A stretch of 64,000 nt of DNA from Nelumbo lutea (Eukaryota > Streptophyta > Magnoliopsida > Proteales > Nelumbonaceae), in NCBI GenBank assembly GCA_022828595.1, contig JAKGHH010000001.1:116696999-116760998 (forward strand), written 5' to 3'. Shown here piece by piece: positions 43,270-56,700 of the stretch. How positions within the stretch are numbered: position 1 is the stretch's first letter; each line of letters opens with the position of its first letter. Made by a program: the position numbers and the translations under genes. The notes under the pieces were generated by a model. The model was not told where the DNA came from and made no database searches. It was given only the letters and a program-made list of their open reading frames with translations.

Positions 43270-46200
43270 GGGAAGCATCAAGCAAGCTTTCTTCGTCGTG
43301 GAAATATTAAATATTAATAATAAAAATATTTTTCCTCGAGATTATAGACAGCCGATAGATGGATAGAGAGAACCTCCGTGAAATCGTGAATGGTTAAATA
43401 ATGAGCATTGGTCAATATCCTGTTGACCATCTGGTCGGGTTCGAACCCACCCTGGGTTAGTTTTGTCTGGACGTTCTGAACAGTGGTAGACTAGGGACTG
43501 GAGAACCGTGGACGTTTTCGCGTTTCGGTCGGATACATAGGGGCTAGGCCCTTTTTTAAGCTCTTTTTCTTCTCTTCCCAATCGAATGCGAATCTGCCCG
43601 GGAATATAATCATGCTCATGCTACGACAATTTCAATTTACAAAAAGACCCTTCAAATTAAAAACATTTACGTGCAATTCTCACCCATGGCTACGGTACAA
43701 AGGGAACCGGAAACCAGATACCCGACAGGGAACATAAAAGACTCCGGTTCCGGTTCGACCAACAAAAGAAAATAACAAGGTTTGATCCTTGATTCAAGTG
43801 GTCCAACCATCAAAAGAAAACGACCCCCAAAGATACTTTTTAGGTAGAGGTGCAATTTTTAAGGGTTAGAGTTGGAATTTTGTCAAAATTTTAATAGACC
43901 CAACCCGAAACCTAAGCCTAAAAACAGTGTAAACTGTTAATTCGGGCCAATCCAATTTATACCCTTATTTTTAGAGTATGTTCATTTTCCGGTTAATAAG
44001 GTGGATAAGTTGGTGGATCCCATAAAAAGCAAGAAACCCATGAAAATTTGTTACCACATGACACTTTTATGAATAAAATGGTTATTGTATAATTTTTATC
44101 CGAAAAAAAAACGCTGATAAATGCATTTATCTAAACAAATATTTATCGGAAAGCATTTGTCCGAATATACATATTAAATAAATTATTGCTTAACAAAAGG
44201 CCTTAAATGCAAGAAACCGTGGCCTTGTGGGCCTCTGATTGTCGGTTTGGGCTTTTGCAACTTGCATCCAACCTGAGTTCTTTCAAATTTCATAAGCCTA
44301 AAACCATTGTTGACTCGGATTATCGGATCATTCAGTTTGGGAATCGTTTAGACAGTTGGTTCTATTTTACTTCAAAGTTGGTTCTTGGTTAAAAACTGTT
44401 GAATTGATCAACAATTTATTCATATAGATGATTGAACCATCAATCCATTCGACCCGTTTAATGATTTTTTATTACTTTTTATTTTAATTATTTAAATCTT
44501 TTATTAAAATAAACTGTCTATTCAAACCGGATGATCAAACTACCAACCCAAAAATCAGTGGTCAGAAGGATTCTGATTCTAAATCGTTTTTTAAAACATT
44601 GTCAGAAGGCATCCACGTAACCTCACCTCTAGGGCTCCAATCACATTAAAACCTCCTCTCGCCAATAATACCCAAAACAATGAAAACGATTTGAGAAGAC
44701 TTTTGTTCCTCCAACTGCCAAATTGACGCAGCCCCTGTCTTCCACTCCACTTGTTTGTTTAATAGTCAATGCCAATAAAAAGTCATATATTGAAGAATCC
44801 TTGGGCTTGGTTTATAATAATTTTAATAAAAAAAACATGTAAAAAATATTATTCACCAGAATTAAAGATACTTTTATTAAAAGTTCTACTACAATGCATT
44901 AAGTATTTACCGCACACATTATATCTAAATCTTAACCAATTATATTAAAATTTATTTACTTTTATTAATTCATATTTTATAAAATATATTTTTACATTTA
45001 AGAAATATACTTACTATCACACTCAACCAATTACATTTCTTTGCTGCACCATATAGCAACAAATTCACGATAGATTTTGCCTTTTACTAATTAATTTTAT
45101 ACATGAATGTGTGTTTGTCTGTATAGACATTAGAACTCCAATCGTATTCTCATGGGCCTCTTCTACTTAAACTTCATTATGCCTTTGTGAACTATTCATG
45201 CCCTAAGAATCCTCCTTTTATAATTTGCAATCATCTGTACTTCATTCTTCAATTAATACAAATATTCTATAGATCTTTTTTAAAAGGCTTTCCTCCCACA
45301 TGCCTCATTTGCTCCCTCATAATAGGTATGAATAAATACTTGTAATATTTCTCTTCTCAGTGTAATTAATTATTAATTCATCCAAATTAAATTTTGAACG
45401 TTTCCTTACAAGTGGGAACGAAAAAAATAAAAATAAAATATAAATTAAAATAGATATATAATGGGTAGCTAGCTAATACCACAATTATTCTGTTTTCGAC
45501 CGTTACATGAACTGTGAGGGCCTGGAGCAATGGGCCCATCACCTTTTTAAAGATACGAGCGATGGGCCATAGCCCACACAAGAGCTTCCTTGCATTGATC
45601 AATGATATTCGAATTTGATGCTTTTATGGACAAGTGGGTGGCTAATGACCCCACAAAAGAGGCAAATTATTCTTATTACTTGCGTGCCACGAATGACCAT
45701 CCAACCAAGTGCAAGGTGATTATGCTTCAGGTCGACATCCGAGTGCACTTATTTGGAGAAAAGAGATAATGGCCCAATGGCCCATGAAGCCCATACATTG
45801 TATTTAAAACAGGGCCCCACGTCAAAACCGCATTGTGGTCCAACTCTCGACTATCCTGGTTCAACCACAAGTATTCTAATTTCTAAAACTGAACAAAACC
45901 ATCAATGCAAAACAAGCCCAATTGTTGGTTTTCCACCGGTCCGTTCGGTTCTCAAAGGATTGGCCACGTGGTGGGCAGTGAGGACCTCTGTTGGACCACT
46001 GAAAGGTCTGAACCCTGAACCCTGAACTCTGAACTGAACTGGCCAACACACTCCATTGATTGAGTTGGGTATGTACCAGCCAAAGGAAATGGGAGACCCC
46101 ACCAACGCTACCCTCAACTTTAGCCAAAGTTGATAGCAGCCTAGCACTAAGCCTTACCCGAAGGAAGGTTTTTATTTGATTGATTCATTAAAGAGGTTTC

Positions 46201-47000
46201 AGACCCAACAGACATCGCCTCTGAGAAATGATACCAAACAAAAGCTAGAATCAAGAAGAATTAAAAAATGAAAAAGAGGGGAAGGGCGGCCATGATTCAA
46301 GATCTCGTGCACAGAAGGGAAGATCTATAGAACCAATAATCTATGTATTATAGTACAGAGAGATGTAAATAATAAGCTCAGATCATGCTCTCTTGTTTAG
46401 AGTAGAGGGGACAAAGAACAAGCCTAATCAAATTCGTCATTTCCAAAACGTCCACGCTATTGGTAGCACTACTAAAAATCCTCCTCCTCCTCATTTGGCT
46501 GAGATGTAAAGAGAGAACGGATTCCCCCCTACCACAATAAACAAATACCAGCATTTCCTTGAGTATTTGCCTGGTTTTAGGTACGGTTGATGATCCGGTT
46601 CCGGTACCCGTCGCCCAATGACACGGGAATGGTGGGCCTGTAGTGCATCGACCACCACTAAACTCAAGTGCCAGGCCTCTTACTTAACCTTAGACTCCTA
46701 GTCTTTTGCTGGTTTGCCTTGCCATCGCACCCACAGTAAAAAATTAACCACCAAAAAATAATCTTTTTTCTTTTTTTTTTTTAATTTTACCACTAGCTTA
46801 GGGAAATGTGGATGATGATCCATCATCCATTGCAAGGCAAAATAATACACTATAGAATATCCTGGTTAACAATACAATGGCTTTCTCATTCGCATGTGGG
46901 GCCCTCCAATTTTCCTCTTCCCTTGAGATGTGGATTTGGGGCTAAATGGGCCTCCGGCCAACTCAATCTGGGGTCTGTGTGTTTATTGCTTTCAGCCCAT
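43270..47000. other. Intergenic DNA with repeat fragments
   Basis: No gene recognised. A hAT-like end tagaggtgcaa lies at 43844. 44310-44610 is a copy of the dispersed family noted at 14856, ending tttaaaacattg. 44800-45110 is very AT-rich. Short frames (for example 45753-46147 and 46806-47186) have no family signature. Confidence 0.55.
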
Positions 47001-47217
47001 GTTTGGGAGTGCTGTAATAAGCACTGGAAAAGCCCAAATTATGAGCTTATTTTTAAGTGCTTACTTAATAAAGGCTTATTTTTTTGGCCCATTTTAACCC
47101 CTCATGTCATTTTTAAAATATCTATACTACCCATATTTGAAATAAGTATTTTTCTACTAAATATTCACAAGTGCTTACTACAATAAGCATTTATTTATCA
47201 AATAAACACTCCCAAAA
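47001..47217. mobile_element. Short MITE with GTTTGGGAGTG / CACTCCCAAAA ends
   Basis: Terminal inverted repeats at 47001-47011 and 47207-47217, with subterminal gctgtaataagcac and gtgcttactacaataagc as inverted partners. About 217 bp, non-coding; the target duplication is unclear. Confidence 0.65.
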
Positions 47218-48288
47218 TTAGCCTCAGTCTGCTTGGTTAAGGTCCCCTCGATCAAAATCCCTAATTACAGGTATTGCTATAAATAGTGAAGCCCATCTTG
47301 CCCGAACCTTTTCAACTGCGCCATTTCCCCAAGTTTGGTTATATGGTAAGGCTTATAGTAAGTGGAAACGGTTATTGTGGCCAAAAGCCCGACCCGACCC
47401 ACATATAAAATCCTGCTGACCTTGGCCCAACCAAGCATGTGTAGCTTTGTGAAGAATGGAATAAAAAGAAAAGGCCTCTGGACAGACCATTAAGCAAAAC
47501 TTTGAGTCGTGCGGTGTGTGGGACATGGGACCAAGGAGCCATTTTGTTGTGGATTCTCCAACAAAAACCCCCACGCTTGGAAAGCCAAAACAATAACATC
47601 TTCATTCTCCACCATGCTGCACTAAAAGATTATATAGAGTGCCCTTAAAATACCCAAAAGAAACATAGTGAGCAAAGGAAGGAATCCATTTTCTCACTTT
47701 TTTTTTGGTATTACATACTACCCACTTTAATACACTTATATGTAGAGAGAGAGATCCATTTCAACTTTATATTAACATAAACAAACACATGGAGAGGAAA
47801 GCTCTTTACAAAGTGTCAACCCTCAATCACCTTTTACTTTTCTTGGTGGCATTAGGAGATTAGTTTAGTGGGCTCGAGGTTTAGATTGGATCATTGGGTG
47901 GGGTCATCTTTGAATCCATCACCCATCATCATACACGTGTGACGGCACACTTGTGGTGCCTCGGCAACTGATCCCATATGATCATGATGAGAGCTTTGAG
48001 GCAACTACCATTCAACCAACTACCAGATGAGCACACAAGGTGGGTTCCTTGAATTCCATCAAGTCTATTATTTTCTGCTTTTTTTTGAATGCTTTGTAGC
48101 CTTATAAAGGCCACCATATTAACGTCAATGAAGCATCAATTAGGACTAGTTGTTACATGATCATGTCCCGTAGATGGTAAGAAACAATACCATCATGCTT
48201 AAACAGATGTGACTTTGAAGCTATCTTGATTTTTTATTTTTATAATGGAAGGAGACAGCATTTACTGTGTCATGTTCATTGAAATGGG
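47218..48288. other. Intergenic DNA without recognised feature
   Basis: No gene seen. Short minus-strand frames around 47353-47605 and 47929-48117 lack recognisable motifs. Confidence 0.5.
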
Positions 48289-49270
48289 CGATGAGGGCGG
48301 ATTTGGCCCTCCAATGGGATTGTGACACGTAGTATCTCGGAATAATTGGGTATACCCGGAATTATTTAAGCAACAACTTATCTTAGACAAGATGATGGCG
48401 ACTTGGCAGCCTAGCACAGGCGCCGAACTGGTGACATGGCACAAGCGCCGAACTGGCGACCTGGCATAGGTGCCGACCTGGCGGCCTCGACCACAATTCA
48501 GGTCGGCTAGAAGCACCTCGTCCAGGGCCAACCTACAGCACCTCGTCACTAGCCGAAGTGACCTCGACGCAAGGAACGACCTCCCTCGAGGGCATGCTGG
48601 CCTGACTGAGGTCCAAGTGGCGACCTGCGAGATGTGCTCACCAACAAATTCGGCATGCATATCCCAACACTCCCACGATCCTTGGAAGTTGGCCCACGTA
48701 CTGAACGTTCTGGAGGATGGTCAACGTGCATGGTGGTTGCCTTTGGGAATCTTAGACCACTTAGACGACCTCTCAGAAATCTCGGATGCAGTGCGTTTGG
48801 CCCAAACCAAACAATGTCTATATAAAGACACCAACCCCAATGACACAAGAAAGAGGCAAGTAAGCACATTCTAGCTCTCATACTTTATGATTTTTTAGCT
48901 CGCAATCTACTACGAGAGTACTAACTTAATCATCAGAGCGACCTCACCGGGTTAGCCACCCCAGGTCCTCCGACATTGATTCCTTGCAGGTCTCTGAAGA
49001 ACTACAAAACTCAACAATCAATCTAACTTGGCCCTCTGGTCAGCTCGACACATAATATGCAGCTCAGCCCTCTGGTCAACTCGGCACATAATAGTCAAAC
49101 CTGCCCCCAGCTCGGCTTGGTCAGCTGGGCACCTAGTTCACTCTCAACTTGGCCTGGTCATCTTGGCATCCAGGTCCTCATCCAACAAAATTCTCTACTT
49201 CGGCCTCTGAGTCATCGTCCACTTGAAAGCATACCGAATGACGAGGTATTTAGCACAAAAAATTGATTCA
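48289..49270 (+). repeat. Solo LTR of element C family
   Basis: Starts (C)GATGAGGGCGGATTTGGCC and runs to about ...gaggtatttagcac...attgattca (49270). It is collinear with the reverse complement of 62433-63494. It has a TATA box tctatataaag at 48818-48828, the actaacttaatcatcagagc block and three degenerate copies of the 24-bp U3 minisatellite near 48400-48480. No internal retroelement sequence is present on either side. A target duplication was not found. The frames at 48262-48881 are fortuitous. Confidence 0.78.
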
Positions 49271-49844
49271 TCTACTAGTTCCTCTCTTTATTTTTTTTTT
49301 TCAAATTTCTTTAATTTAGCCAAGAGAGTAAAATCCCATACCGGAGGTTAAATACATGTACAAATACAATTTCATCATTATACTATAGACTGATCGCCCC
49401 ATATTAAATACGGAATCGGTATTCAGACACCCATTATTTGTATTGTGAATTTAGTTTAGTTTTTATTTGACACCATTTTGTTATATAGATTTGTTATTTA
49501 ATTTAAGAGATAAAATCAAATTTTATTTATAAACAATAACTGATTTTACATGGATTACATCATTTAAAATGAGTTTTTTTTTTAAGCGGAACTAATTACC
49601 ATTAACTTTTTTTTGAGAGTGGAATTAATTATCATACTTTTTTTTTTGAGAATGGATAAACATATGTATAAGAAAGAATATTTTTATTTTTTATTAAAAT
49701 AAGGTGCCTATTGAAATGGAAAATCATTTACAATAAGATCAAACAAGACATTTGAAGCGTGGACAAAGTATGGATGCTTTGAATCCAACAAGCAAATGTG
49801 GGTCATCTTATTAACGCAGTTACGAGTGTAACAGGCGGTATAGT
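49271..49844. other. AT-rich intergenic DNA
   Basis: Nothing recognised. Confidence 0.5.
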
Positions 49845-50371
49845 TAGGAGTGTCCATGGTTCGGTTAACCAAATCATGGGCAATTTTTGTAAATTGAATT
49901 GGTATTATCGGTTTTTCCATTTCTTCAAACTGAAATTGAATTAGTACCACCTGTTAATCGGTTCATTGGTTTCGGTTTTTGACTGATTCGGTTCTTTGGT
50001 TTTTCAGTTTTTTATATTTATAATATATATTATATAAATATATGTATAATATTATATTATAAATAATAAATTATATATAATATATTATAAATATTATAAA
50101 AATATATAATATATATAATATATTTATAAATAGATTATTATAAATATAATATATGTATATATTTATATATAATATATAGAAAATGTGTGACATATTAAAA
50201 ATATATATAAAATATACAAATAAATATATACCGGTCGGTTCAGTTAACTGTCGGTTTTTTGTAGGTTAATCGAAAAACCGAATCGGTCCTTCAGTTTTTC
50301 AAAAATACCGAGCCAATCAGTTCGATCAACCGCATTTTCCGATTTGGTTCGATTTTTCATAGACACCCCTA
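49845..50371. mobile_element. hAT-type MITE with near-matching 8-bp target duplication
   Basis: Ends are TAGGAGTGTCCATGGTTCGG (49845) and the inverse of TAGGGGTGTCTATGAAAAA (to 50371). The flanks GGTATAGT (49837-49844) and GGTACAAT (50372-50379) agree at 6 of 8 positions. The core is repeated cggttcggttttt-like words around a (TA)-rich centre (50010-50220). Non-coding. Confidence 0.78.
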
Positions 50372-50379
50372 GGTACAAT

Positions 50380-51936
50380 CAGCAAAAGAAGACATTCAAT
50401 TTCTGCAATCTCCTACCATAATGGCAATGTTCCAAGGTACCAGGAATTTTGCCAACAGAAGTTCAATTAATACAAGGCAATTAGTTTGAAGTTGAATGTC
50501 AGCGAGACCTAATTATTTTGTAAACAGGAGCATAGAGGAAACTAAGCGTATGTTTGGTTTCGTGGGAGTTTTGTGATAGGAATTTTGATAAATACCGTCA
50601 TGTCATCGTCAAATCAGTATTTTTCTCGTAATATTCACCCATACATATAGATATTTACAAAAATTAATTTTGATTTATGTGTGCATCAACCATCGGGGGA
50701 AGCTTTATTTTAACGCTTCCCCCCAATGGTTAAGCGTTTATTCACTATTCTACTGATGTGGCACGTAATTATCATTAAACACTTTATCAAATACATTTTT
50801 CGGTTTTGAAGACAAATCAAATATAAACATTTATTTAATAAATGAAAGCTATACCAAAAACATACTAAAAGTTTTAGATTCCTCAACTGTAAGCAAGGCT
50901 AATCTTCCATACACAAACCTTTCCTTATAATACTGAATAATAAAACCTACACGCGTTGACGTACCCTCCAAAACACCTCAATACTTCTATTTGAGAGTAG
51001 AAATAACCACTCTTTTAATACCCTTTATTAAAAATATGATGCTAATTGTCTATAACTAAGATGCAATTCAATTTCAAATTATCAACAAATTAAATTTGGG
51101 CTTTTTTATAATCGGTATGAAGTCATACCCCAAATAATAGTCTTGATTTTTCTATGCGATGCAAAATGTGGTGTGGCCATATCGTAAACTAAATCAACCT
51201 CTAGTCTGTCTATACGAAATTAAGTCACCCATGGCATGCCCATATAGCTTTTTCTAACTTTAGATCGTATTAGTTATCGTAAATCATTATGAGTAATTTC
51301 TATAAATAAATTTGGTTTTATACATTTTAGACCTTGTATCTTCTTTTGCAACTTTCATTTGTAGGCAAGCATAACCGTAGGGCTTAATTAAAAGGCTCGT
51401 GTTCTTTCTGTAATGAGATTCATTTACTTTCTCAAACTAGATTTTTTGAGATGCCAGATGGATAAATTCCATCTTATTGGCCCTCAATATAAATATTATG
51501 ATTTCTTCTCTACGACATATTATATGGAAAAATTGGATATGCCTCTCTGGAGTCTAACTGTGGTGATCCAAGGAAATGGAGTTCAATGGGTTTCACAAAA
51601 CTATTACGTTTTTTAGTATTTTAAAACAATCACCACTTGCTTTTTAGCCTTAAAGAGACTTTCATGGATTCTCTAGATTTCAGCTTTTCGACTTCCTTGT
51701 GCCTTAAAAAAAGAAAAGAAACGAAAAATTTATTAATAATTAAAAGAAGGAGGGGGGCAAGAGACCTTGAAACAAAACTAAGAACCGGAACTCAAAAGAA
51801 AGGAGAAACTAAAAATAATAGAAAGAGGTGGTATCTTTTGTTTATTTTAGAGGATCTACAAACATTTCTTAACTGAGATGTTCTCTGGATCTTCTTAGAC
51901 TTATAATTAATTTTCTTCTTGCTTTCCACTGTCACT
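50380..51936. other. AT-rich intergenic DNA
   Basis: No gene recognised; possible additional MITE remnants around 50545-50830 (tatgtttggtttcgtgggag), borders unclear. Confidence 0.45.
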
Positions 51937-52179
51937 CTATCCTGATTTGAACCATTTTCGACTTCCTTGTGCCTGCACTCGATAGCTAACTGTGAAAATG
52001 AGCTGATCTGTGTTGGTAAATAGACAAATACCCACAGCAGCTGCTGTGGTAATTGAGCTATATGACCCATCCACCATAACTTTGAAGCAGCTCTGCATGG
52101 ATGGAGGATTTCCAATTCTGTCAGGTTCATGTAATGCTGGGCATCTGATAGTTGCACTTGCCACTAATCTCGGTCTCAT
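51937..52179 (-). pseudogene. Possible RNase H fragment of a plant LINE
   Basis: Minus-strand frame: RPALHEPDRIGNPPSMQSCF-like spacing, then KVMVDGSYSSITTAAAVGIC and TDQLIFTVSYRVQA. The VDGS motif followed by an A/G-rich strand, with a Pro-rich linker before it, fits the RVT_3-type RNase H at the end of plant L1 elements. Only the first part is present and no adjoining RT was found, so this is tentative. Confidence 0.35.
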
Positions 52180-53104
52180 GCTTTACTGACATGAAGTTCT
52201 AAAGAAGATAAGGGCTCCCTTTAGGAGTGAGCTACATTGAAAGGCAGCTCTTTTCTACATATCACATCAGCAAAGGGTAATCAAAATAGATACAAAGTGA
52301 GTGCTATTGATATGTTAATTTGTTTTTTCATCCAAATCTACCCAATCAAGTCATTATCGTCATCATTTAAGCATTATCCCAACCACATGATTCAGCTACA
52401 TGAATCTTGGCTTTTCTAACCCCTTCAACATCCATTCATAAGACTTTAATGAAATCTATTCTGTTACCAACTTGACACAGCCCTCCTCCTTTATATCCAG
52501 ACTCAGAACCAAATTCACACTGGTGCAGTAATCTTTCCAAAGAGTAAATAGGTAAAAATAGCAAACCTTACACATACTGACATACATATGGAAATACATA
52601 TTGGGTCTAAGGCTACAAGCTACAAGTTACAAGTTGGGCTATCATTATAACCTTTTCCAATAATCCAAATGCATTCAGGAGGCAACATAATGTTGCGCTG
52701 ACGTTTCAAGTTTTTTTTTTTTTTTTTTTCTCTTTTTTGGCTCTCTTGATCTTCGTGGTGGGCTCCATTCAGTGGTGGTCTCTTTATGGGATAAGTGACA
52801 AGTCATGGGCCCCCAAACTGTTTTACCAACCAAGTGGTCCCTCAGCCCAAGTTGTCCTGAACAATCACATATGAAATGTTGGAAATATAAATATTTTTAC
52901 CAAAACTTGATGTTAATTTGGGTTCATAAATCACTTCACATCATATAAATTTACCTTTCCCAACTCTATTTTACCCTTTGGTTTCATTGAAGTGGAGAAT
53001 TGTGGATAAACCCAAAAAGAAGTGGAAATTGTGAATAAGTAAAAGCTCAGCACCATATAGTTCAATTTAAACTACATCATGATTATGTGTAGACCCCATT
53101 ATAA
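52180..53104. other. Intergenic DNA without recognised feature
   Basis: Poly-T run at 52711-52729; nothing else. Confidence 0.5.
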
Positions 53105-53445
53105 TTCACATAACTGTTCTTTTTATTTTTAAATCGGTTTTAAAAATTGAACTAGAATTAACTGTTCTGACCACTGATTTATAGGTTAATGATTCAAGAA
53201 TCCAGTTTGAATCCATTTTAATTTAAAAAATAAAAAAACAATTAAAACAAAAAAGACCAAAAAAACATTAAATAGGTCGAATGAATCAACAATTCGACCA
53301 CAGAGGCCAATAAATTATTGATCAAATCAATAATTTTTTTTTTACCAAAAATCAAATTCAGAGTAAAACAGTACCGGTTACTTGAATGATTCCTGGACCA
53401 AATAGTCCGACTGTCCGAATCAATGGCAGCTCAAAAACACTGCTT
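53105..53445. repeat. Member of the dispersed repeat family (copy at 53 kb)
   Basis: Shares aatcggttttaaaaattgaa, ggtcgaatgaatcaacaattcgacc, taaaacagtaccggtta and gtccgactgtccga with the copies at 14856 (reverse order), 44310 and 58925. Confidence 0.55.
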
Positions 53446-56120
53446 CACTGTATATACTACGAGCTACAGTGCCCGGTTATATCTTCCAGCTTGCGATAGT
53501 GACGTTAATTATTTAACTACCCTATGGATTTAAAAATGATTTCTTCATGCATCAAAACCTGAAAAATCCTAGAATAAGACTCTATATGTCTCAAATGATG
53601 GTTCCTCTGCGTAATTGACGATAGCTTTATAGCCGTCATGGATTCAGATTCAAGGATGCATGAGATGAGATGAGATGATAGAAGCTGCTTTCTGGTGCCA
53701 GAATTAGACCATGCCTAGTTGCCCATGGCTCAGTAGTGCAGTTTCTTTTGTTGTGCATCCAAAAGCTTGTCCATAGCTCAGATTTACAGAACGTGTACCA
53801 TTTGTTTTTTAGCTTTGTCCACATCTATATGTATGAACAATATATAAATATATGATTATATTAGAGAAAAGACTATATATATGAGAGAATCGTTTAACCA
53901 ATAAATTTGAATAGAGAGAAATCGTTGGCCGTTTGATATATAGCAGCTGAATACTGCACTGAGAAACTTATTGTTTCAGCTCTTAATAAGCTTTTAAGGA
54001 GATTTTGAGTTCTTCAATGGCTGAAGCCTGAAGCCAAAGTTGAACAAATTACTATTCCCTTAAATATTTTATTATTATTTATTTTATCCACCAAAATAAT
54101 AATTGTGGGATAACCAATCAGCTGGTAGCCTGGCATCCATACTTCACATAGAAATTTAGAAATTGCCCATTTATTAGTGCGCCGAAGTTAATTTGAGCCC
54201 CTAAAAACCTTACATGTTTTCTAGTCAACCCTATTAATATAATAAGTCAAATTTGAGCGCATAACTCCATGCCCATTTGACAAATTTATTAATAATTAAT
54301 AAACATACTAAAACTTCCATTGACCCATATCATTTGGATTTCAGTGAGAAAACTGAAACAAGGTTTTCTTTCTTTCTTTCTTTTTTTTTCAGCCATGTAG
54401 GAGGCAAATATCATTCACTAATCATCAAGAATACATCTCATTAAGCACAACAGAGTATAGACCTTAAAAAGTCAAGAATGGATTACCATGTCATTGGGCG
54501 ATTATGTCTCGTAGCATATTGAACTAACCCGTGGACTAATCTATTACAGCAAGAGATGTGTAGAGAAACTTACAAGTGGAGAACTAAGGTCTTTCAATCC
54601 TGAATTATAAAATGGATTCTCTCTAGTGGTTCAAGGTTGACTATGATTCGTTATGATTCAATAGTTGATAATATGAGCCTATTTGGGATGAAATTCCAAA
54701 ATTTCGCCAGAGGAATAATTCCGATATTCAAACCGAAATTTTGCACGATTTCACCGAATCTTAAAACCATGCCTCCACCGCTCCAGGCGTGGCAACAAAA
54801 CACCGGTATGCGAATTCATCTGATCTGATGACAGTAGGCGACAAGAATACTTTATTCATTGACAACATTAAAATAGAATATGAATATTAAAAAGCGGAAG
54901 AAGATCTTCGATACTCCGACCACCAAATCTCTCGTCCAGTTCCAAAAACTTGCACTGTGCAGACTGCACAGTGCACACTTTCTGGTTAAAAAAAGCGTTC
55001 ACCGCTTCACGCGACTTACCGCCATGCCAAACTCTTCTTCTCAGATTTCAGGAAACAGTCAGAATTTCCGTCTCCAGGCAGGAGACCGAATGATTTTATC
55101 CCATCATAATACGGTGTATTATCTTTCTTCACAATGCAAGGATTTGTTTTCTCGCAATACGATATCCTGACTTAATCTGATGGTCTTCCAATCCAACAGC
55201 TCAAGAGCCGAAATACCGAGAGCGTGTCTCTTGGCCTTTTTAAATTCCTTCACGCGTGCGTCGATTAGACGCGTCGATCTCACCGTCTCGAAAATAAAAA
55301 AGATAGGACAATGATGAGTGCGAAAAGAAGGATTTTAGTCCGCCTAGGGAAGGAAGCGAACGCGCTCGTCCGAATCTGTACACGTGGCAAATGAATAATT
55401 GCACGCGTGGCTCGTCTATCAATGAGAGAGGAGGACGGTGCTTCCGGTCAAACTATAGTTAAATGCCCTTCCCTGCACGCGAGAGGGGGGGGGGGGAGGG
55501 TCTCGCTTTTATGTTTGTCACGTTATACGAGAGGAGAGGTTCTCTGCTCCTTTCTTTACGGGTTACGGCTGGATGCCAGATAGATACCACGTGTCTACAT
55601 GAGGAACTGTTTTGATGGGACCACCGGACTACCGGACCACCCTCAGCGGCTATTGGGGAAGAGACGAGCCGCCGCCAATGGTGCTTGGTTCGAGCGAGTA
55701 GAGACGGTGATAGGCTCTAATTGCATGCCCTTTCGAGAAATAATCGTACGTCCAGCTCATGTGATACTGAAAACTCTCGACCAATATTTGGTAATGATCT
55801 GACGGTTGATATTGATGGTTGTTCAGTAGGTGGGCCATCATCGATGGCCTAGATGTGTGCGTCCTTTACTCCAGGTACGTCTTATGTCAATCTCGTTTTA
55901 CAGTTGGAGGAATTTTATACGTGGCAGTTTAGTGCAATCGTGTTAAAGACATAATGCAAGTTTTAAATCGAAGCCGAGTTTGCTCACACGTTCCAACATG
56001 GATCATGATCCATCTTACCATCTGAGAGTCTGAGACCTACCTTGTATGCGATGTGCGGGCATAGATCCCTCTACGTGGCGGACCCGCTCACAACAAAAAT
56101 GCTTAAGGCTCGGGCTGGAT
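53446..56120. other. Intergenic DNA
   Basis: A (TTTC)n tract lies at 54366-54385. A GC-richer block at 54940-55950 with many CpG and CACGTG-like words (cacgtggc at 55381) could be promoter-like, but no gene model could be built. The 96-codon frame at 54880-55170 has no recognisable domain. Confidence 0.4.
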
Positions 56121-56700
56121 TAGGGGTGTTCACGGTCCGGGTCCGGTTTGGTGCGGTTTGAAGAAGATATCAGATCAAACCGATAATTATGGTTTGATAA
56201 ATTTCCGAACCGAATCAAATCGTTTTGGTATGGAAATCAAGCCAGACCAAACCATTTTATTATGGTTTGGTGCGGTTTTTAATACAGTTTGCGGACTTGA
56301 ACCATTTTATGATTCTGTTGACTTAATCCAATTAGAAAGCTTAAATAGCTTTCCTAAAAATTAAAATTTAAAACTTTTATTTTATTATTTTATTATAAAA
56401 TAAAGAATTTATTATATATTTATAATTATATGCATTCAATTTAGATATATTATATTATATATAATATTTATATTTGAATATATTCATATTATATTTATAC
56501 ATTTACATAATATATATATATATATATATATAATTTTGGTTTACGATTTGATTTGGTTTGTGAAATCCAATAAACCAAACCGAAATCATAAATCGCAATT
56601 TAGAAAACTACTAAACCATTTTTAAGTATAAACTGAACCAAACAGTAAATTTGGTTTGCTTTGATTTGATTTTATGGTTTGAACCGTATAACGAACACCT
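56121..56700. mobile_element. hAT-type MITE or small hAT derivative
   Basis: Left end TAGGGGTGTTCACGGTCCGG (56121). Right end ...ttgaaccgtataacgaacacct (56700), which in reverse gives aggtgttcgttatacggttc. The interior has repeated ggtttggtttgaaccg-like words and an AT-rich centre (56380-56530). Similar in design to 49845-50371. The duplication is unclear (ctggat / ttggat). Confidence 0.6.

Noticed and set aside
48262..48881. Overlapping frames of 110-134 codons on both strands
   Set aside because: GC-rich LTR sequence with few stops; no domain.
54880..55170. 96-codon frame in the 55-kb block
   Set aside because: No recognisable motif, no splice partners, no conservation evidence available.
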